DNA of 64,000 nt from Watersipora subatra. Lineage: Eukaryota > Bryozoa > Gymnolaemata > Cheilostomatida > Watersiporidae. Below, in pieces: positions 54,301 through 57,739 of this stretch. How positions within the stretch are numbered: the first letter of the stretch is position 1; each line of letters begins with the position of its first letter. Position numbers and translations under genes: made by a program. The stretch covers positions 2,868,001-2,932,000 of the forward strand of contig NC_088715.1 of the NCBI RefSeq assembly GCF_963576615.1, written 5' to 3'. The notes beneath the pieces were generated by a model, which saw only the letters and a list, made by a program, of their open reading frames with translations, did no database searches and had not been told where the DNA came from.

Positions 54301-54866
54301 GTTCAGTTAAAGATATTAAAATATTCATAAAGATCTCCAACTGTGAATTTCCTGATGCATCGTCAAACATACGAGCATCCACTGTCAACAGAGGCGACTT
54401 AATTCAGTTATTGTGTAATCAAAATAAAATATCCAAATTTGTTTAAACAACTAGAACAGAAACATCTCATGTGTGTCTAATCATGACCCCCTTTACATTT
54501 AGGGAATCTTAAAGCGACTGACCAGCTGACACTTTACGCAGGTGGTTATGAGTTGAGTATCAATTTCCATTTCCAAAATTTCCGAATATAACTTAGCAGT
54601 TAAATAGGAAAGAGAAAGAGAAAAAATGATAGTGCGATTTGGATATTAGGAGGGACCTACCTTTGCTATATCAATTGTTGGGTATCTAAGGGTTGCCTCC
54701 CCATGTGCTAGTTCACATTTTAACAGGACTGTTGAGTTGGCAGGTATGTCATATTGGGAGTTGTTTGACTGTGCTGGTGTATATGGATCCTTTCCTGGTG
54801 CTGTTACTTCTATTACTGTCAAGGACCCCTCAGTCAGTGGAATAAACATCCAGAGAGTCCACACCA
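3609..54866 (-). CDS. VEGFR/PVR-family receptor tyrosine kinase, 24 exons recognised, 5' exon missing
   Basis: Spliced model of about 1,292 residues, close to vertebrate VEGFRs (about 1,350) and Drosophila PVR in architecture. In order: the end of a signal peptide, seven Ig domains, one transmembrane helix (about residues 783-804), a juxtamembrane segment, a tyrosine kinase with an insert (about 855-1150) and a tail. Kinase hallmarks: GQGEFG loop 860-865, VAVK Lys887, Glu904, HRDLAARN (Asp1015, Asn1020), DFG 1033-1035, and activation-loop Tyr 1041, 1043 and 1046. All introns fit GT-AG with consistent phases. Expected role, by family knowledge: a cell-surface receptor for PDGF/VEGF-type growth factors. 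Numbering starts at the first full codon (54864). The first exon with the initiator Met was not found. Seven Ig domains favour VEGFR/PVR over five-Ig PDGFR/KIT. A one-to-one orthology claim would need a tree. Confidence 0.93.
3880..4300. repeat. 30-bp minisatellite open on both strands (last intron)
   Basis: About 14 copies of a 30-bp unit related to TATCTACATCTATAAATTTG, arranged in a higher-order block of about 180 bp that occurs twice. Because the unit is a multiple of three, long open frames exist on both strands (113 and 133 codons) with a 10-residue period. It sits 40 bases upstream of the last receptor exon's acceptor, within the 3837-5169 intron. The rest of that intron is AT-rich without features. 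Confidence 0.85.
5170..5346 (-). CDS. Receptor exon: cytoplasmic tail with PI3K-type motifs
   Basis: Acceptor TGTGAATTTCAG, phase 0 in; donor CAG|GTACTT, phase 0 out. A His/Lys-rich stretch precedes SYLQP (YxxP, Crk-type), KYYNML and EYDSML. YYNM and YDSM are YxxM motifs, the consensus for the PI3K p85 SH2 domains. Phosphorylation is inferred from motif only. Confidence 0.9.
5808..5962. repeat. 17-bp minisatellite
   Basis: About nine near-identical copies of GTGAATGTTTAATGCAG in the 5347-6858 intron. No coding potential. Confidence 0.9.
6395..6790. repeat. Degenerate ~27-30-bp minisatellite
   Basis: About 13 diverged copies of a unit with ACTTGTCACATACTGTCTCT and a following CAAAAGAC. They begin about 70 bases past the donor of the kinase-end exon. 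Open frames here (6380-6724) are repeat artefacts. Confidence 0.8.
6859..6967 (-). CDS. Receptor exon: end of kinase domain
   Basis: Acceptor TTTGTATGCAG, phase 2 in; donor GTACAA, phase 0 out. Encodes [19 protein letters not shown] and [10 protein letters not shown]. The usual Cys before Trp (xCW) is Ser-Trp here. The plain donor lies just upstream (gene sense) of a minisatellite. Confidence 0.9.
7565..7650. repeat. Three tandem ~29-bp copies
   Basis: Three copies containing CGCCGGTTCATAAGTAAAG lie 25 bases from the donor of the kinase C-lobe exon. The rest of the 6968-7675 intron holds a short TA run at 7270-7300 and repeated GATCTACATCATAGATGT motifs at 7205-7325. Confidence 0.7.
7676..7887 (-). 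CDS. Receptor exon: kinase C-lobe
   Basis: Acceptor TTGCTTACAG, phase 0 in; donor GTAAGT, phase 2 out. Encodes [37 protein letters not shown], then [12 protein letters not shown]. The APE motif reads ALE, as in several receptor kinases. Confidence 0.96.
8571..8693 (-). CDS. Receptor exon: catalytic loop and DFG
   Basis: Acceptor TGTATGCAG, phase 0 in; donor GTAAGC, phase 0 out. Encodes [35 protein letters not shown]. All catalytic residues are present, so the kinase is predicted active. Three activation-loop tyrosines lie in the IYKYKEY stretch. Confidence 0.96.
8785..8992. repeat. 14-bp minisatellite
   Basis: About 15 copies of GAGGCTATCTATTT. The rest of the 8694-10048 intron (9000-10048) is AT-rich with no feature I can support. 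Confidence 0.88.
10049..10158 (-). CDS. Receptor exon: end of kinase insert and alpha-E helix
   Basis: Acceptor TCCTGTTACAG, phase 1 in; donor GTGAGT, phase 0 out. Encodes [14 protein letters not shown] then [21 protein letters not shown]. The acceptor was chosen because it alone gives phase 1. The open frame extends further upstream through CAT/AGT repeats but those are intron. The total insert is about 40 residues, against about 70 in vertebrate VEGFRs. Confidence 0.9.
10473..10601 (-). CDS. Receptor exon: kinase hinge and start of kinase insert
   Basis: Acceptor GGTTATTCAG, phase 1 in; donor G|GTAACC, phase 1 out. Encodes [18 protein letters not shown] (hinge), then a hydrophilic segment opening the kinase insert. 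Confidence 0.93.
11079..11198 (-). CDS. Receptor exon: kinase alpha-C helix region
   Basis: Acceptor CTTTCCTTGCAG, phase 1 in; donor G|GTATGT, phase 1 out. Encodes [19 protein letters not shown] and [11 protein letters not shown], nearly identical in pattern to VEGFR/FGFR kinases. Glu904 is the alpha-C Glu. Confidence 0.95.
11657..11812. repeat. TA-rich microsatellite next to a LINE fragment
   Basis: Mostly (TA)n with TATACATG interruptions. It directly abuts the LINE-derived segment starting at about 11815. A second TA/AT run follows the LINE at 12545-12600. Confidence 0.88.
11815..12540 (+). mobile_element. Non-LTR retrotransposon (LINE) 3' fragment, decayed
   Basis: One reading frame, broken by two in-frame stops (TGA about 12029-12031, TAG about 12065-12067), encodes the C-terminal end of a LINE polymerase protein. 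It has a CCHC-like finger ([18 protein letters not shown]) followed by the conserved block with [31 protein letters not shown] and [12 protein letters not shown]. Reverse transcriptase and endonuclease are absent, so the copy is 5'-truncated and inactive. It lies in the intron 11199-13410, antisense to the receptor. Clade (R2/CR1-like) is not resolved. Confidence 0.82.
13411..13636 (-). CDS. Receptor exon: juxtamembrane and kinase N-lobe
   Basis: Acceptor GGTTTTACAG, phase 0 in; donor G|GTGAGG, phase 1 out. Juxtamembrane [12 protein letters not shown] matches the YDxxxWEFP segment of VEGFR/PDGFR kinases. The nucleotide loop is [10 protein letters not shown] (860-865) and the catalytic Lys is in TVAVKTV (Lys887). 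Phase 0 joins directly to the transmembrane exon, giving a juxtamembrane length like vertebrate VEGFRs. Confidence 0.95.
13905..14772. repeat. 39-40-bp minisatellite
   Basis: About 21 copies of a unit made of TATTGAGGCATTAATATTGA and TATAGCTATTGATATCAGC. Many copies alternate between TATAGC and TATCAGC variants. It sits inside the left arm of the candidate transposon. Confidence 0.92.
15522..17996 (-). pseudogene. Decayed multi-copy gene with PIN-like core and CXC-type Cys-rich C-terminus
   Basis: Read 5' to 3' on the minus strand. An upstream segment at about 17996-17892 ([14 protein letters not shown], ending at a GTGAGA donor) is followed by a main body 17150-15522. The body carries [20 protein letters not shown], then [15 protein letters not shown] and [15 protein letters not shown] (an acidic, nuclease-like core), then [17 protein letters not shown] and [18 protein letters not shown]. 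It ends with the Cys-rich [17 protein letters not shown]...[11 protein letters not shown] frameshift lies between 16563 and 16699, and in-frame stops fall near 15990 and 15735. Proteins with this order are multi-copy in many aquatic animals. Their function is not established and I infer mobility. Confidence 0.7.
18567..18990 (-). repeat. Dispersed repeat, copy A
   Basis: Starts ACTAGTTGTGCTACCCGGC and is reverse-complementary to 34250-34590, sharing TTTCTCATGATATGTAG and ACAATTACAATGAAAA-like stretches. Class unknown. Its start resembles the 5' module of the SINE-like family (ACTAG...CCCGGCATTG...GGGTAATAAAA). Confidence 0.6.
19317..20071. mobile_element. pogo/Tigger-like MITE, copy 1 (755 bp)
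   Basis: Begins CAGTCAAACATGGATAACTC next to TA and ends with its exact reverse complement through the first 20 bases. The terminal GATAACTCGAAC is typical of pogo/Tigger mariner-type elements. The right TA is changed to TG. No transposase. It ends about 130 bases downstream (gene sense) of the transmembrane exon donor. Confidence 0.82.
20199..20323 (-). CDS. Receptor exon: transmembrane helix
   Basis: Acceptor TTTTGTAG, phase 1 in; donor GTGAGT, phase 0 out. About 22 hydrophobic residues ([20 protein letters not shown] and beyond) are followed by a basic stop-transfer RIYCRKKYL. The next coding exon is 6.6 kb away, across the PIN/CXC transposon. Confidence 0.93.
20745..20848 (-). CDS. Receptor exon: Ig7, second half
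   Basis: Acceptor TTTTCTACAG, phase 2 in; donor G|GTAAGA, phase 1 out. Encodes [20 protein letters not shown], with the DSGxYxC F-strand, then SSFQLTVAG. Confidence 0.92.
21062..21458 (-). mobile_element. tRNA-derived SINE-like element, copy 1
   Basis: On the minus strand it has an A-box-like TAGCTTGATGGG and a B-box-like GGTTCCAAGGTCAAATC separated by tRNA-like spacing. Upstream is an ACTAGCTGAATGCCCGG module and downstream a GACAGACAGAC-rich tail. Shares layout with copies at 32.1, 42.6, 46.3, 51.8 and 56.5 kb. Confidence 0.7.
21575..21752 (-). CDS. Receptor exon: Ig7, first half
   Basis: Acceptor AATATTCTAG, phase 1 in; donor AC|GTAGGT, phase 2 out. Encodes [11 protein letters not shown]...[21 protein letters not shown], a textbook membrane-proximal I-set opening (Cys then Trp). 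Confidence 0.92.
22100..22224 (-). CDS. Receptor exon: Ig6, second half
   Basis: Acceptor TCTTTTTAG, phase 2 in; donor G|GTAGGG, phase 1 out. Encodes [20 protein letters not shown] then [10 protein letters not shown], the F-strand with an extra Cys two residues later, and SLVIKSQ. Confidence 0.87.
22654..23205. mobile_element. Foldback element with ~67-bp inverted repeats
   Basis: Left arm 22654-22720 starts CGGTAGATACGAAAAGCCG. The right arm 23136-23205 is its near-perfect reverse complement. Between them is AT-rich DNA with a 62-codon plus-strand frame (22809-22997) of no recognisable family. Superfamily not assigned. Confidence 0.8.
23319..23745. mobile_element. MITE with AAGGCTGGTTCACAC termini (427 bp)
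   Basis: Both ends carry AAGGCTGGTTCACAC in inverted orientation. Flanks are TTA on the left and CAA on the right, so the duplication is not exact and the superfamily (Harbinger-like or TTAA-type) stays open. A 76-codon minus-strand frame inside has no known domain. Confidence 0.75.
23947..24148 (-). CDS. Receptor exon: Ig6, first half
   Basis: Acceptor TTTAACTGTAG, phase 1 in; donor GTGAGT, phase 2 out. Encodes [19 protein letters not shown] and later SSWN. The B-strand Cys is in SLECRV, with a second Cys six residues on. Confidence 0.88.
24149..26620. other. Intron between Ig5 and Ig6 exons: possible SINE relics
   Basis: Contains a GC-richer segment at 24220-24660 with a 123-codon plus-strand frame of no known family, an AT-rich stretch 24830-25080, a tRNA-like segment at about 25440-25700 (minus strand TGGCGCAACGGTAATG then GTTCAATAC), and a truncated SINE-like piece at about 26390-26525. 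Each is tentative. Confidence 0.5.
26621..26778 (-). CDS. Receptor exon: Ig5, second half
   Basis: Acceptor CCTATTATAG, phase 2 in; donor G|GTAGGA, phase 1 out. Encodes [17 protein letters not shown] and the F-strand [15 protein letters not shown], then ELHLVVSG. Standard I-set end. Confidence 0.9.
26942..27163. repeat. Long polypyrimidine tract (C/T)n
   Basis: About 220 bases almost purely C and T on the plus strand, including an uninterrupted (TC)n core near 27040-27079. The transcribed receptor pre-mRNA therefore carries a polypurine (GA-rich) tract. It makes up nearly half of a 485-base intron between the two Ig5 exons. Confidence 0.95.
27264..27480 (-). CDS. Receptor exon: Ig5, first half
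   Basis: Acceptor ATTTTTTGTAG, phase 1 in; strong donor GTAAGT, phase 2 out. Encodes [21 protein letters not shown], an I-set opening, then [16 protein letters not shown] with two extra Cys. The downstream intron is only 485 bases and is nearly half polypurine in the sense strand. Confidence 0.9.
28414..28550 (-). CDS. Receptor exon: Ig4, second half (no F-strand Cys)
   Basis: Acceptor TTTATTTTAG, phase 2 in; donor G|GTGAGT, phase 1 out. It encodes [18 protein letters not shown] and [12 protein letters not shown], where Thr replaces the F-strand Cys. Loss of both Ig4 cysteines matches vertebrate VEGFR, PDGFR and KIT domain 4, which acts in receptor-receptor contacts. Confidence 0.88.
28660..29025. 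repeat. ~27-bp minisatellite with an embedded perfect hairpin
   Basis: About ten diverged copies built on GATTGGTCAGTTACTCACTA and GTTACTTGT. Between copies lies the perfect 26-bp-arm palindrome at 28753-28809. In the Ig4 intron 28551-29494; the remainder is AT-rich. Confidence 0.82.
28753..28809. repeat. Perfect inverted repeat, 26-bp arms, 5-base loop
   Basis: Left arm 28753-28778 starts AGCTAGCAACCTGTGG. The right arm 28784-28809 is its exact reverse complement. The loop is CTGCA. Confidence 0.95.
29495..29702 (-). CDS. Receptor exon: Ig4, first half (no B-strand Cys)
   Basis: Acceptor TTTTTGACTTTCAG, phase 1 in. It encodes [20 protein letters not shown] followed by [19 protein letters not shown]. 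The usual B-strand Cys position is Val, while the Trp core (LSWMF) is kept. The 3' end is placed at GTGG|GTGGAG (phase 2), the only option matching the next exon's phase. Confidence 0.84.
29790..30200 (+). mobile_element. SINE-like element, plus-strand copy
   Basis: Begins ACTAGCTGAATGTCGGCGTTG and ends near ATAATTGGACACAGAG...GACAGACACTGAG, with a degraded tRNA-like middle ending AAGATTAAATCC. Same order as the minus-strand copies but opposite orientation. Confidence 0.58.
30280..30628. repeat. 14-bp minisatellite
   Basis: About 25 copies of GTAGGTCACCGAGT with single-base variants. Antisense to the receptor transcript. Confidence 0.93.
30745..31045. mobile_element. Short non-autonomous relative of the PIN/CXC transposon arms
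   Basis: Two inverted arms: GATGAATTTAAC...GTATTTTTCTATTATTTGCG on the left and its inverted counterpart near 30960-31045, plus ACCTCAAACATCAAAAATAA as in the 13.7 and 18.5 kb arms. No gene inside. Confidence 0.55.
32068..32442 (-). mobile_element. SINE-like element, copy 2
   Basis: Minus strand shows TAGCTAAATTGGTAAGG (A box) and GGTTTTGAGATCAAATCC (B box), a 5' CTAGCCGCATGTCCGGCGTTG module and a 3' ATAGCTATAGTTGGAC end. Confidence 0.72.
32760..32934 (-). CDS. Receptor exon: Ig3, second half
   Basis: Acceptor GCATTTCTTTCAG, phase 0 in; donor G|GTGAGA, phase 1 out. It carries [10 protein letters not shown] and the F-strand DTGDYNC, then the closing strand KEIYVY. A typical V/I-set Ig end. 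Confidence 0.9.
33388..33645 (-). mobile_element. SINE-like element, copy 3 (distinct tRNA head)
   Basis: Minus strand has GATAGCTCAGGAGTAGAGCG and GAGTTCAAGTCC, close to true tRNA A and B boxes, then the shared AGCTATAGCTGGACATAC 3' end. Preceded on the plus strand by a (TA)n run at 33340-33386. Confidence 0.7.
33870..34240 (+). repeat. Unclassified dispersed repeat, also at 58890-59270
   Basis: Shares, in the same orientation, CAGATCATAACCxCTAAATA, CTGTCT(C/T)GA, and GGTTTCTATAC with 58890-59270. No termini or coding capacity recognised. The rest of 32935-35798 is AT-rich and includes copy B (34250-34590) of the 18567 repeat. Confidence 0.55.
35799..35989 (-). CDS. Receptor exon: Ig3, first half
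   Basis: Acceptor TTTCAATGCAG, phase 1 in. Encodes [11 protein letters not shown]...[14 protein letters not shown], then a Cys-rich loop (LTCPTCQVC) unusual for an Ig C-D region. I end it at TTGATG|GTGTCA (phase 0) because the frame stops 42 bases later and the next exon begins in phase 0. This donor is weak, so the exact 3' end is the least certain boundary here. Confidence 0.8.
36915..37286. repeat. 27-bp minisatellite starting at the 5' splice site of the Ig2 exon
   Basis: About 13 units; in gene sense a unit opens GTAAGTAATGGAGTCTG. The first unit is the exon's own donor (GTAAGTATTGGAGACTG). About half the later units retain GTAAGT or GTGAGT. The plus strand is open for 129 codons only because 27 is a multiple of three. 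Confidence 0.92.
37287..37422 (-). CDS. Receptor exon: Ig2, second half
   Basis: Acceptor GACTTTGCAG, phase 0 in; donor ATAT|GTAAGT, phase 1 out. Both phases are exactly those required between its neighbours. It encodes an Ig half-domain with the second Cys in [12 protein letters not shown] and a closing strand [11 protein letters not shown]. An N-glycosylation site (NKT) is present. The 5' splice site is also the first unit of a 27-bp minisatellite (see findings). The upstream intron, 11.6 kb, is the longest in the gene. Confidence 0.85.
39165..39838. repeat. 17-bp minisatellite
   Basis: About 40 copies of GATAGCAAGGCTTATCT, with AACGC and GAGGC variants interspersed. Confidence 0.95.
40065..40365. 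repeat. 31-bp minisatellite
   Basis: About nine copies built on GTCACCTGATGACTGACAGT and GACAGGAAG. Confidence 0.9.
40710..40850 (+). mobile_element. Truncated SINE-like element, plus strand
   Basis: GAGAGGTTCCAAGATCAAACC (B-box-like) followed by CCTAGATTTTATTTGCTATA and ACTGGACAGACGACA, the family's 3' part. Confidence 0.55.
40935..42235. repeat. 19-bp minisatellite, ~68 copies
   Basis: Unit TTGATTGTAAAGTTAATAG, about 1.3 kb, highly homogeneous, with recurring variants (GAAAAG, AGCTG, AGTAAAT). Confidence 0.96.
42636..43110 (-). mobile_element. SINE-like element, copy 4
   Basis: Carries a (GT/GC)n insertion at 42655-42695 in its 3' part. Ends on the plus strand with CAACGCCGGGAATTCAACTAG. 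Degraded A and B boxes lie on the minus strand. Confidence 0.68.
43643..47269. mobile_element. Possible large inverted-repeat element (3.6 kb)
   Basis: Left end 43643-43670 and right end 47242-47269 are inverted 28-bp matches (25 of 28), sharing CCTCTATTTGAATGCCA. A similar inverted motif also lies at about 43875-43897, so a short 250-bp element is an alternative. The interior is AT-rich with no recognised transposase and holds a SINE-like copy. Confidence 0.45.
46335..46746 (-). mobile_element. SINE-like element, copy 5
   Basis: Plus strand runs from GTCGTCTGTCATTCGTCTG to CAATGCCAGGCATTCAGCTAG. Most similar to copy 1 in its CGTCTGTC-rich end. Confidence 0.62.
47291..48536. mobile_element. 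Non-autonomous hAT element (1,246 bp) with exact 8-bp target duplication
   Basis: Flanked by CACTACAG at 47283-47290 and 48537-48544. Termini CAGGGGTGTTCAAACTTTT and, inverted, CAGACATGTCAAAAGTC. Subterminal GGGCCAG / CTGGCCC and GGCCCGCGAG motifs are typical of hAT MITEs. No transposase. A TTAA-type MITE is nested inside. Confidence 0.9.
47796..48416. mobile_element. Nested piggyBac-type MITE (621 bp)
   Basis: TTAA at 47792-47795 and 48417-48420 flank exact 12-bp inverted ends CCCTTTGAACCC. This is the piggyBac target and terminal pattern. It is inside the hAT element, so it inserted later. Confidence 0.85.
49073..49206 (-). CDS. Receptor exon: Ig2, first half
   Basis: Acceptor AATTGCAG, phase 1 in; strong donor GTAAGT, phase 0 out. 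It encodes PNGPLHVEL...[11 protein letters not shown]...MIYKGFNLE. The single Cys fits the B-strand Cys of Ig2, the main ligand-contact domain in VEGFRs. It is too short to stand out as an open frame and is identified by splice sites, phase and domain order. Confidence 0.85.
49674..49777. mobile_element. Hairpin element, 47-bp arms
   Basis: Arms 49674-49720 and 49731-49777 match at 43 of 47 positions; the loop has 10 bases. TA-rich tracts lie at 49250-49620 and 49785-49812 on either side. Origin (mini foldback) inferred. Confidence 0.8.
50388..50650. repeat. 31-bp minisatellite
   Basis: About eight near-identical copies of AACTTGAACTCAATAAACTT plus AACATGAACTT. Confidence 0.92.
51260..51410 (-). 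CDS. Receptor exon: Ig1, second half
   Basis: Phase 0 in, phase 1 out (donor GTAAAT). It carries the Ig F-strand signature DTGAIEC, whose Cys101 would pair with Cys50, and ends with the G-strand SIYLYVY. The 3.2-kb intron upstream holds a SINE and two minisatellites. Confidence 0.88.
51755..52145 (-). mobile_element. SINE-like element, copy 6
   Basis: Minus strand TAGCTTAATTGGTTAAATT (A box), a B-box-like segment, and a 5' end CTAGCCGAATGCCCTGCGTTG. A pyrimidine-rich stretch lies just before it at 51495-51610. Confidence 0.72.
52225..52375. repeat. ~19-bp minisatellite
   Basis: About eight diverged copies of GGTACAAATGTTCTCATAT. Confidence 0.8.
52955..53175. repeat. 30-bp minisatellite
   Basis: About seven copies of GTATTCAGAGAGCAGTTTGA and TTGGTCTGTA. 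The remainder of 53180-54660 has an AT palindrome at 53565-53600 and a 78-codon minus-strand frame (53579-53815) of no recognised family. Confidence 0.85.
54661..54866 (-). CDS. Receptor exon: end of signal peptide and Ig1, first half
   Basis: Acceptor TTCTAG at 54872-54867, phase 1 in; donor GTAGGT, phase 0 out. It starts with a hydrophobic run ([10 protein letters not shown]) ending near TEGS, read as the tail of a signal peptide whose Met is in an unseen upstream exon. Residues 14-68 start Ig1, with the B-strand Cys in TVLLKCEL (Cys50). An N-glycosylation sequon (ANST) is visible. Confidence 0.82.
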
Positions 54867-56540
54867 CTAGAACCAATCAATTAATATAATAACAGTAACA
54901 TTTCTCTAACAAATGTATTATTGTAATGCATAAAGTAATAAAATAACTTACTATAATGTGTAAAGTAATGAACTTATTTATTATATTATTGTATAAAATA
55001 ATTTATTATGGTAATGTATAAAATAATAAAAAAATTTATTATAGTGTCATTTATTATTATACTTTATAATGATATCATTATTATTTTATATTATATAATT
55101 CATTATATATTTATGAAATAAATTTATTTATGAAATAAAATTATTTATTATAGTAATATGTAAAATAATAAAATAATTTATATTAACAACTTATAAAGTA
55201 CACAATAAGCCTAATCCTTGATAAGGAAATGCCAAATACAAATAATATTACATGGTATAAGGTATTGTATAAGGTTGGTATAAGGTACAGTACGCTATTC
55301 GCAAACGAGTGCTAACTCAGTGCATTATGCACAGCACACAACGCTGCGCATAATGTCATGAGGTAAAGCGAATTAGTGTGACAGTCATAGCTAGCAACTA
55401 GACAGGTGTCACCATAAAACATACAGCGAACATTACATTGTAGGTGCCTTATTATAGCACCGCTGATTATATCCATGTGTTTATCCACATTTTTTGTTAA
55501 ATAAACATTAATCATGGTGATATTAACTGAGCTCAATATAATACATGTACCACTGTTTTCAACGAAAAGTGATACAATACTATAAAGTACATTAAAGTGA
55601 AATGAAATTAAACATTATTAAACTAACACTCAGCAGTATTCTAATGCTTCAGCGTAAAAGTGTTTCGAAATATTTCTAGATAAAATTGTTTATCTTTAAT
55701 CTGGCTAATTTGTTTTTAAATGAGCAAAAACCATTTCTATCGGTTTAAGCAATTAGCAGGCCAAGGCAGAGGGCTGTTTTAAGCAATACTTAAGATGCCA
55801 AGACGCAAAGTGCAATATCAATATAAAAACAAACAAATTGATTTAAAGGAAAGAAGAACATGGTAACAAGAATATAATTGAGTAAAACCCATTAGTTAGT
55901 GTAACAAGTTCATAATAGACGGTAGAAACACACTGACAGCCTGTTTTACTGGCAAATGTGGTAAGGGAGGGCGGTATACTTTGCATACACCACCCACTTC
56001 TGGAACATTTATTTTTTGAGACGGTTTGCTATCATACCCAGCATAATAACATACCACTGCAATCGACTTGACTGTTGTATTAGAATTCAAATTAAGGCTA
56101 AAAAACAAAGTGGCTAGTATTGGCATTTGCCACTCTATATTTGAGTACAGCTTTTTCCCCATTTTAGCAAGCCGCGCTTCAGAGGGGCTGTACACCTGCA
56201 GACAGTCTAGGCCTCATCCAGGGCATGCCTTTAGGCCCAGGGCAGCTTGGTAAATACTAAGCTAACATGCCTGCAATATAGGTCTTGCAGGCATGCTACT
56301 GGTAGTACAGTGTGCAGATGTAGGAATAGAGGTTCATTCAACATCCTGTGTAGAACTCGGTTTGTTTACTGGTAGTCAACTCATGTTTTCATGTTTTCAT
56401 GATAAATATTATTCAAATGATTCGGGGAAAACATTGTACCACATTTGTGTGAGTCGCTCCTGAAGGTCACGCAAAGGACACAAAATTATTCTACCTGATG
56501 ACACATGAAATGAGCCCACCATCTATATCTTCTATCTATA
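54867..56540. other. Upstream stretch with no recognised exon
   Basis: 54900-55200 is AT-rich with loosely repeated TTATTATAGTAATGTATAAA. Beyond it there are short open frames only. The missing first exon (initiator Met, ending in phase 1) could lie here or farther upstream; no candidate stood out. Confidence 0.5.
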
Positions 56541-56544
56541 TATA

Positions 56545-56923
56545 TATTTCTCAAAGTATGTGTGTCTGTCTGCATTCCGGCTATAGTTATTAAAATCTTA
56601 AAATAAAGAATCCATACCGCAGAAGATTTGATCTCAGACCCTCCCAATCACCAGTTCGACGCCGTACCAATTAGGCCACAGAGATTGATTTCATACACAA
56701 GCCGATATATGTCGCTATATGGGACCAAATACCCAATCGGCTTTGCGTACTACGTAGGGTGATTGCATACCGCCACTGAGACAAATAGCTCTCATTAGTG
56801 AGCGTACTCAAATTTTCCATTGGCAATGTGCCAGGCTAATAGCAAGTGACAGGCAACTCTCATTACTTCTAATTGTTTATAAGCTGATTTTTATTAACCA
56901 GGCAACACTGGGTAGCACAGTTA
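56545..56923 (-). mobile_element. SINE-like element, copy 7
   Basis: Plus strand from TGTGTGTCTGTCTGCATTCCG to GGCAACACTGGGTAGCACAG. A BED-carrying hAT element is inserted at its end. Confidence 0.68.
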
Positions 56924-56931
56924 GTCTGGAT

Positions 56932-57660
56932 TCAAGCTGGGTCGGTATGGAGTTATCCGCTCAAACCGAACCGAAGGATTCCCGGTATCCTGAAAAACTC
57001 ACAATTTTCGGCATTGCTACTTTATCCGTTGGCGGTTCTGCATTTCGGTACTATTTAGCTATGCCACCATCTAAAGTGTGGGAGTTCTTCTCCAAGGATG
57101 GCTCAAAGTTTAAAGACACAATCGAAGACTGTGTCACATGTCTCATTTGTGATAAAAAGATAAAGCAGGTTACAGGGAGTACCAGCAACATGATGTCTCA
57201 CTTAAGAGCGGCTCATGACAATCAACTGTATTCATTATCGACATCATCACCCAACTCTAGTCAGGGACCACTTAGTCCAGGACCTGGACTAAGTTGTAAG
57301 TCTCACCTAGACTCCAGGTGAGACTTACAAATAAGTCAATTTAATATGATGAATTCATATCAATTGAACTATAGTTTAGGATAACTTTAATCAATAATTC
57401 TTTTTAAACAAAACTTTTTCAATAAAACAAAACGAAACTTACAATACGAAATAAATTGAATTAAATTAAAATTCAATTGATAGAAACAAAGGTGTTTCGT
57501 TGAGACAGAAAAACCTTATACCGACCTTCAATAATGACCATCTCATACCGGAATAGGATACCGGAACCTGCAAAAACCGAGGATACCGATACCGCCGATA
57601 CTGATCAAAAACCAGATGGATACCCTCTCCGACACTCAATTCCATACCGGCCCAGCCCTA
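56932..57660 (+). mobile_element. hAT element (729 bp) with 8-bp target duplication and BED zinc-finger frame
   Basis: GTCTGGAT flanks at 56924-56931 and 57661-57668 are identical. Termini are AGCTGGGTCGGTATGGA and, inverted, GGCTGGGCCGGTATGGA. It encodes a BED finger (see next entry) but not the catalytic core, so it is an internally deleted, non-autonomous copy. Confidence 0.88.
56947..57321 (+). CDS. BED-type zinc finger fragment of a hAT transposase
   Basis: The 124-codon frame holds, from about residue 40, PPSKVWEFFSKDG then VTCLICDKKIKQ and SNMMSHLRAAH, giving the C-x2-C...H-x4-H pattern and aromatic N-terminal positions of BED fingers, the DNA-binding head of hAT transposases. A Ser/Pro-rich linker follows and a 13-bp-arm hairpin (57296-57328) overlaps the frame's end. 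A GTAAGT at 57296 could be a 5' splice site. The dimerisation and catalytic parts are absent. Start codon uncertain. Confidence 0.72.
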   Translation: MELSAQTEPKDSRYPEKLTIFGIATLSVGGSAFRYYLAMPPSKVWEFFSKDGSKFKDTIEDCVTCLICDKKIKQVTGSTSNMMSHLRAAHDNQLYSLSTSSPNSSQGPLSPGPGLSCKSHLDSR

Positions 57661-57739
57661 GTCTGGATATATATGCATAGTCTAAGTTACTGTGATAGAG
57701 GATTTGTGAAAGCAAGATGCTTATACAGAAAGCAAGATA

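Noticed and set aside
54646..54876. Translation start at 54876 for the receptor
   Set aside because: The codon there is TTG, and it lies upstream of the TTCTAG acceptor, so it is intron sequence rather than a real start.
55896..56195. Receptor first exon at 56195-55896
   Set aside because: No signal-peptide-like hydrophobic start and no phase-1 donor in a suitable position.
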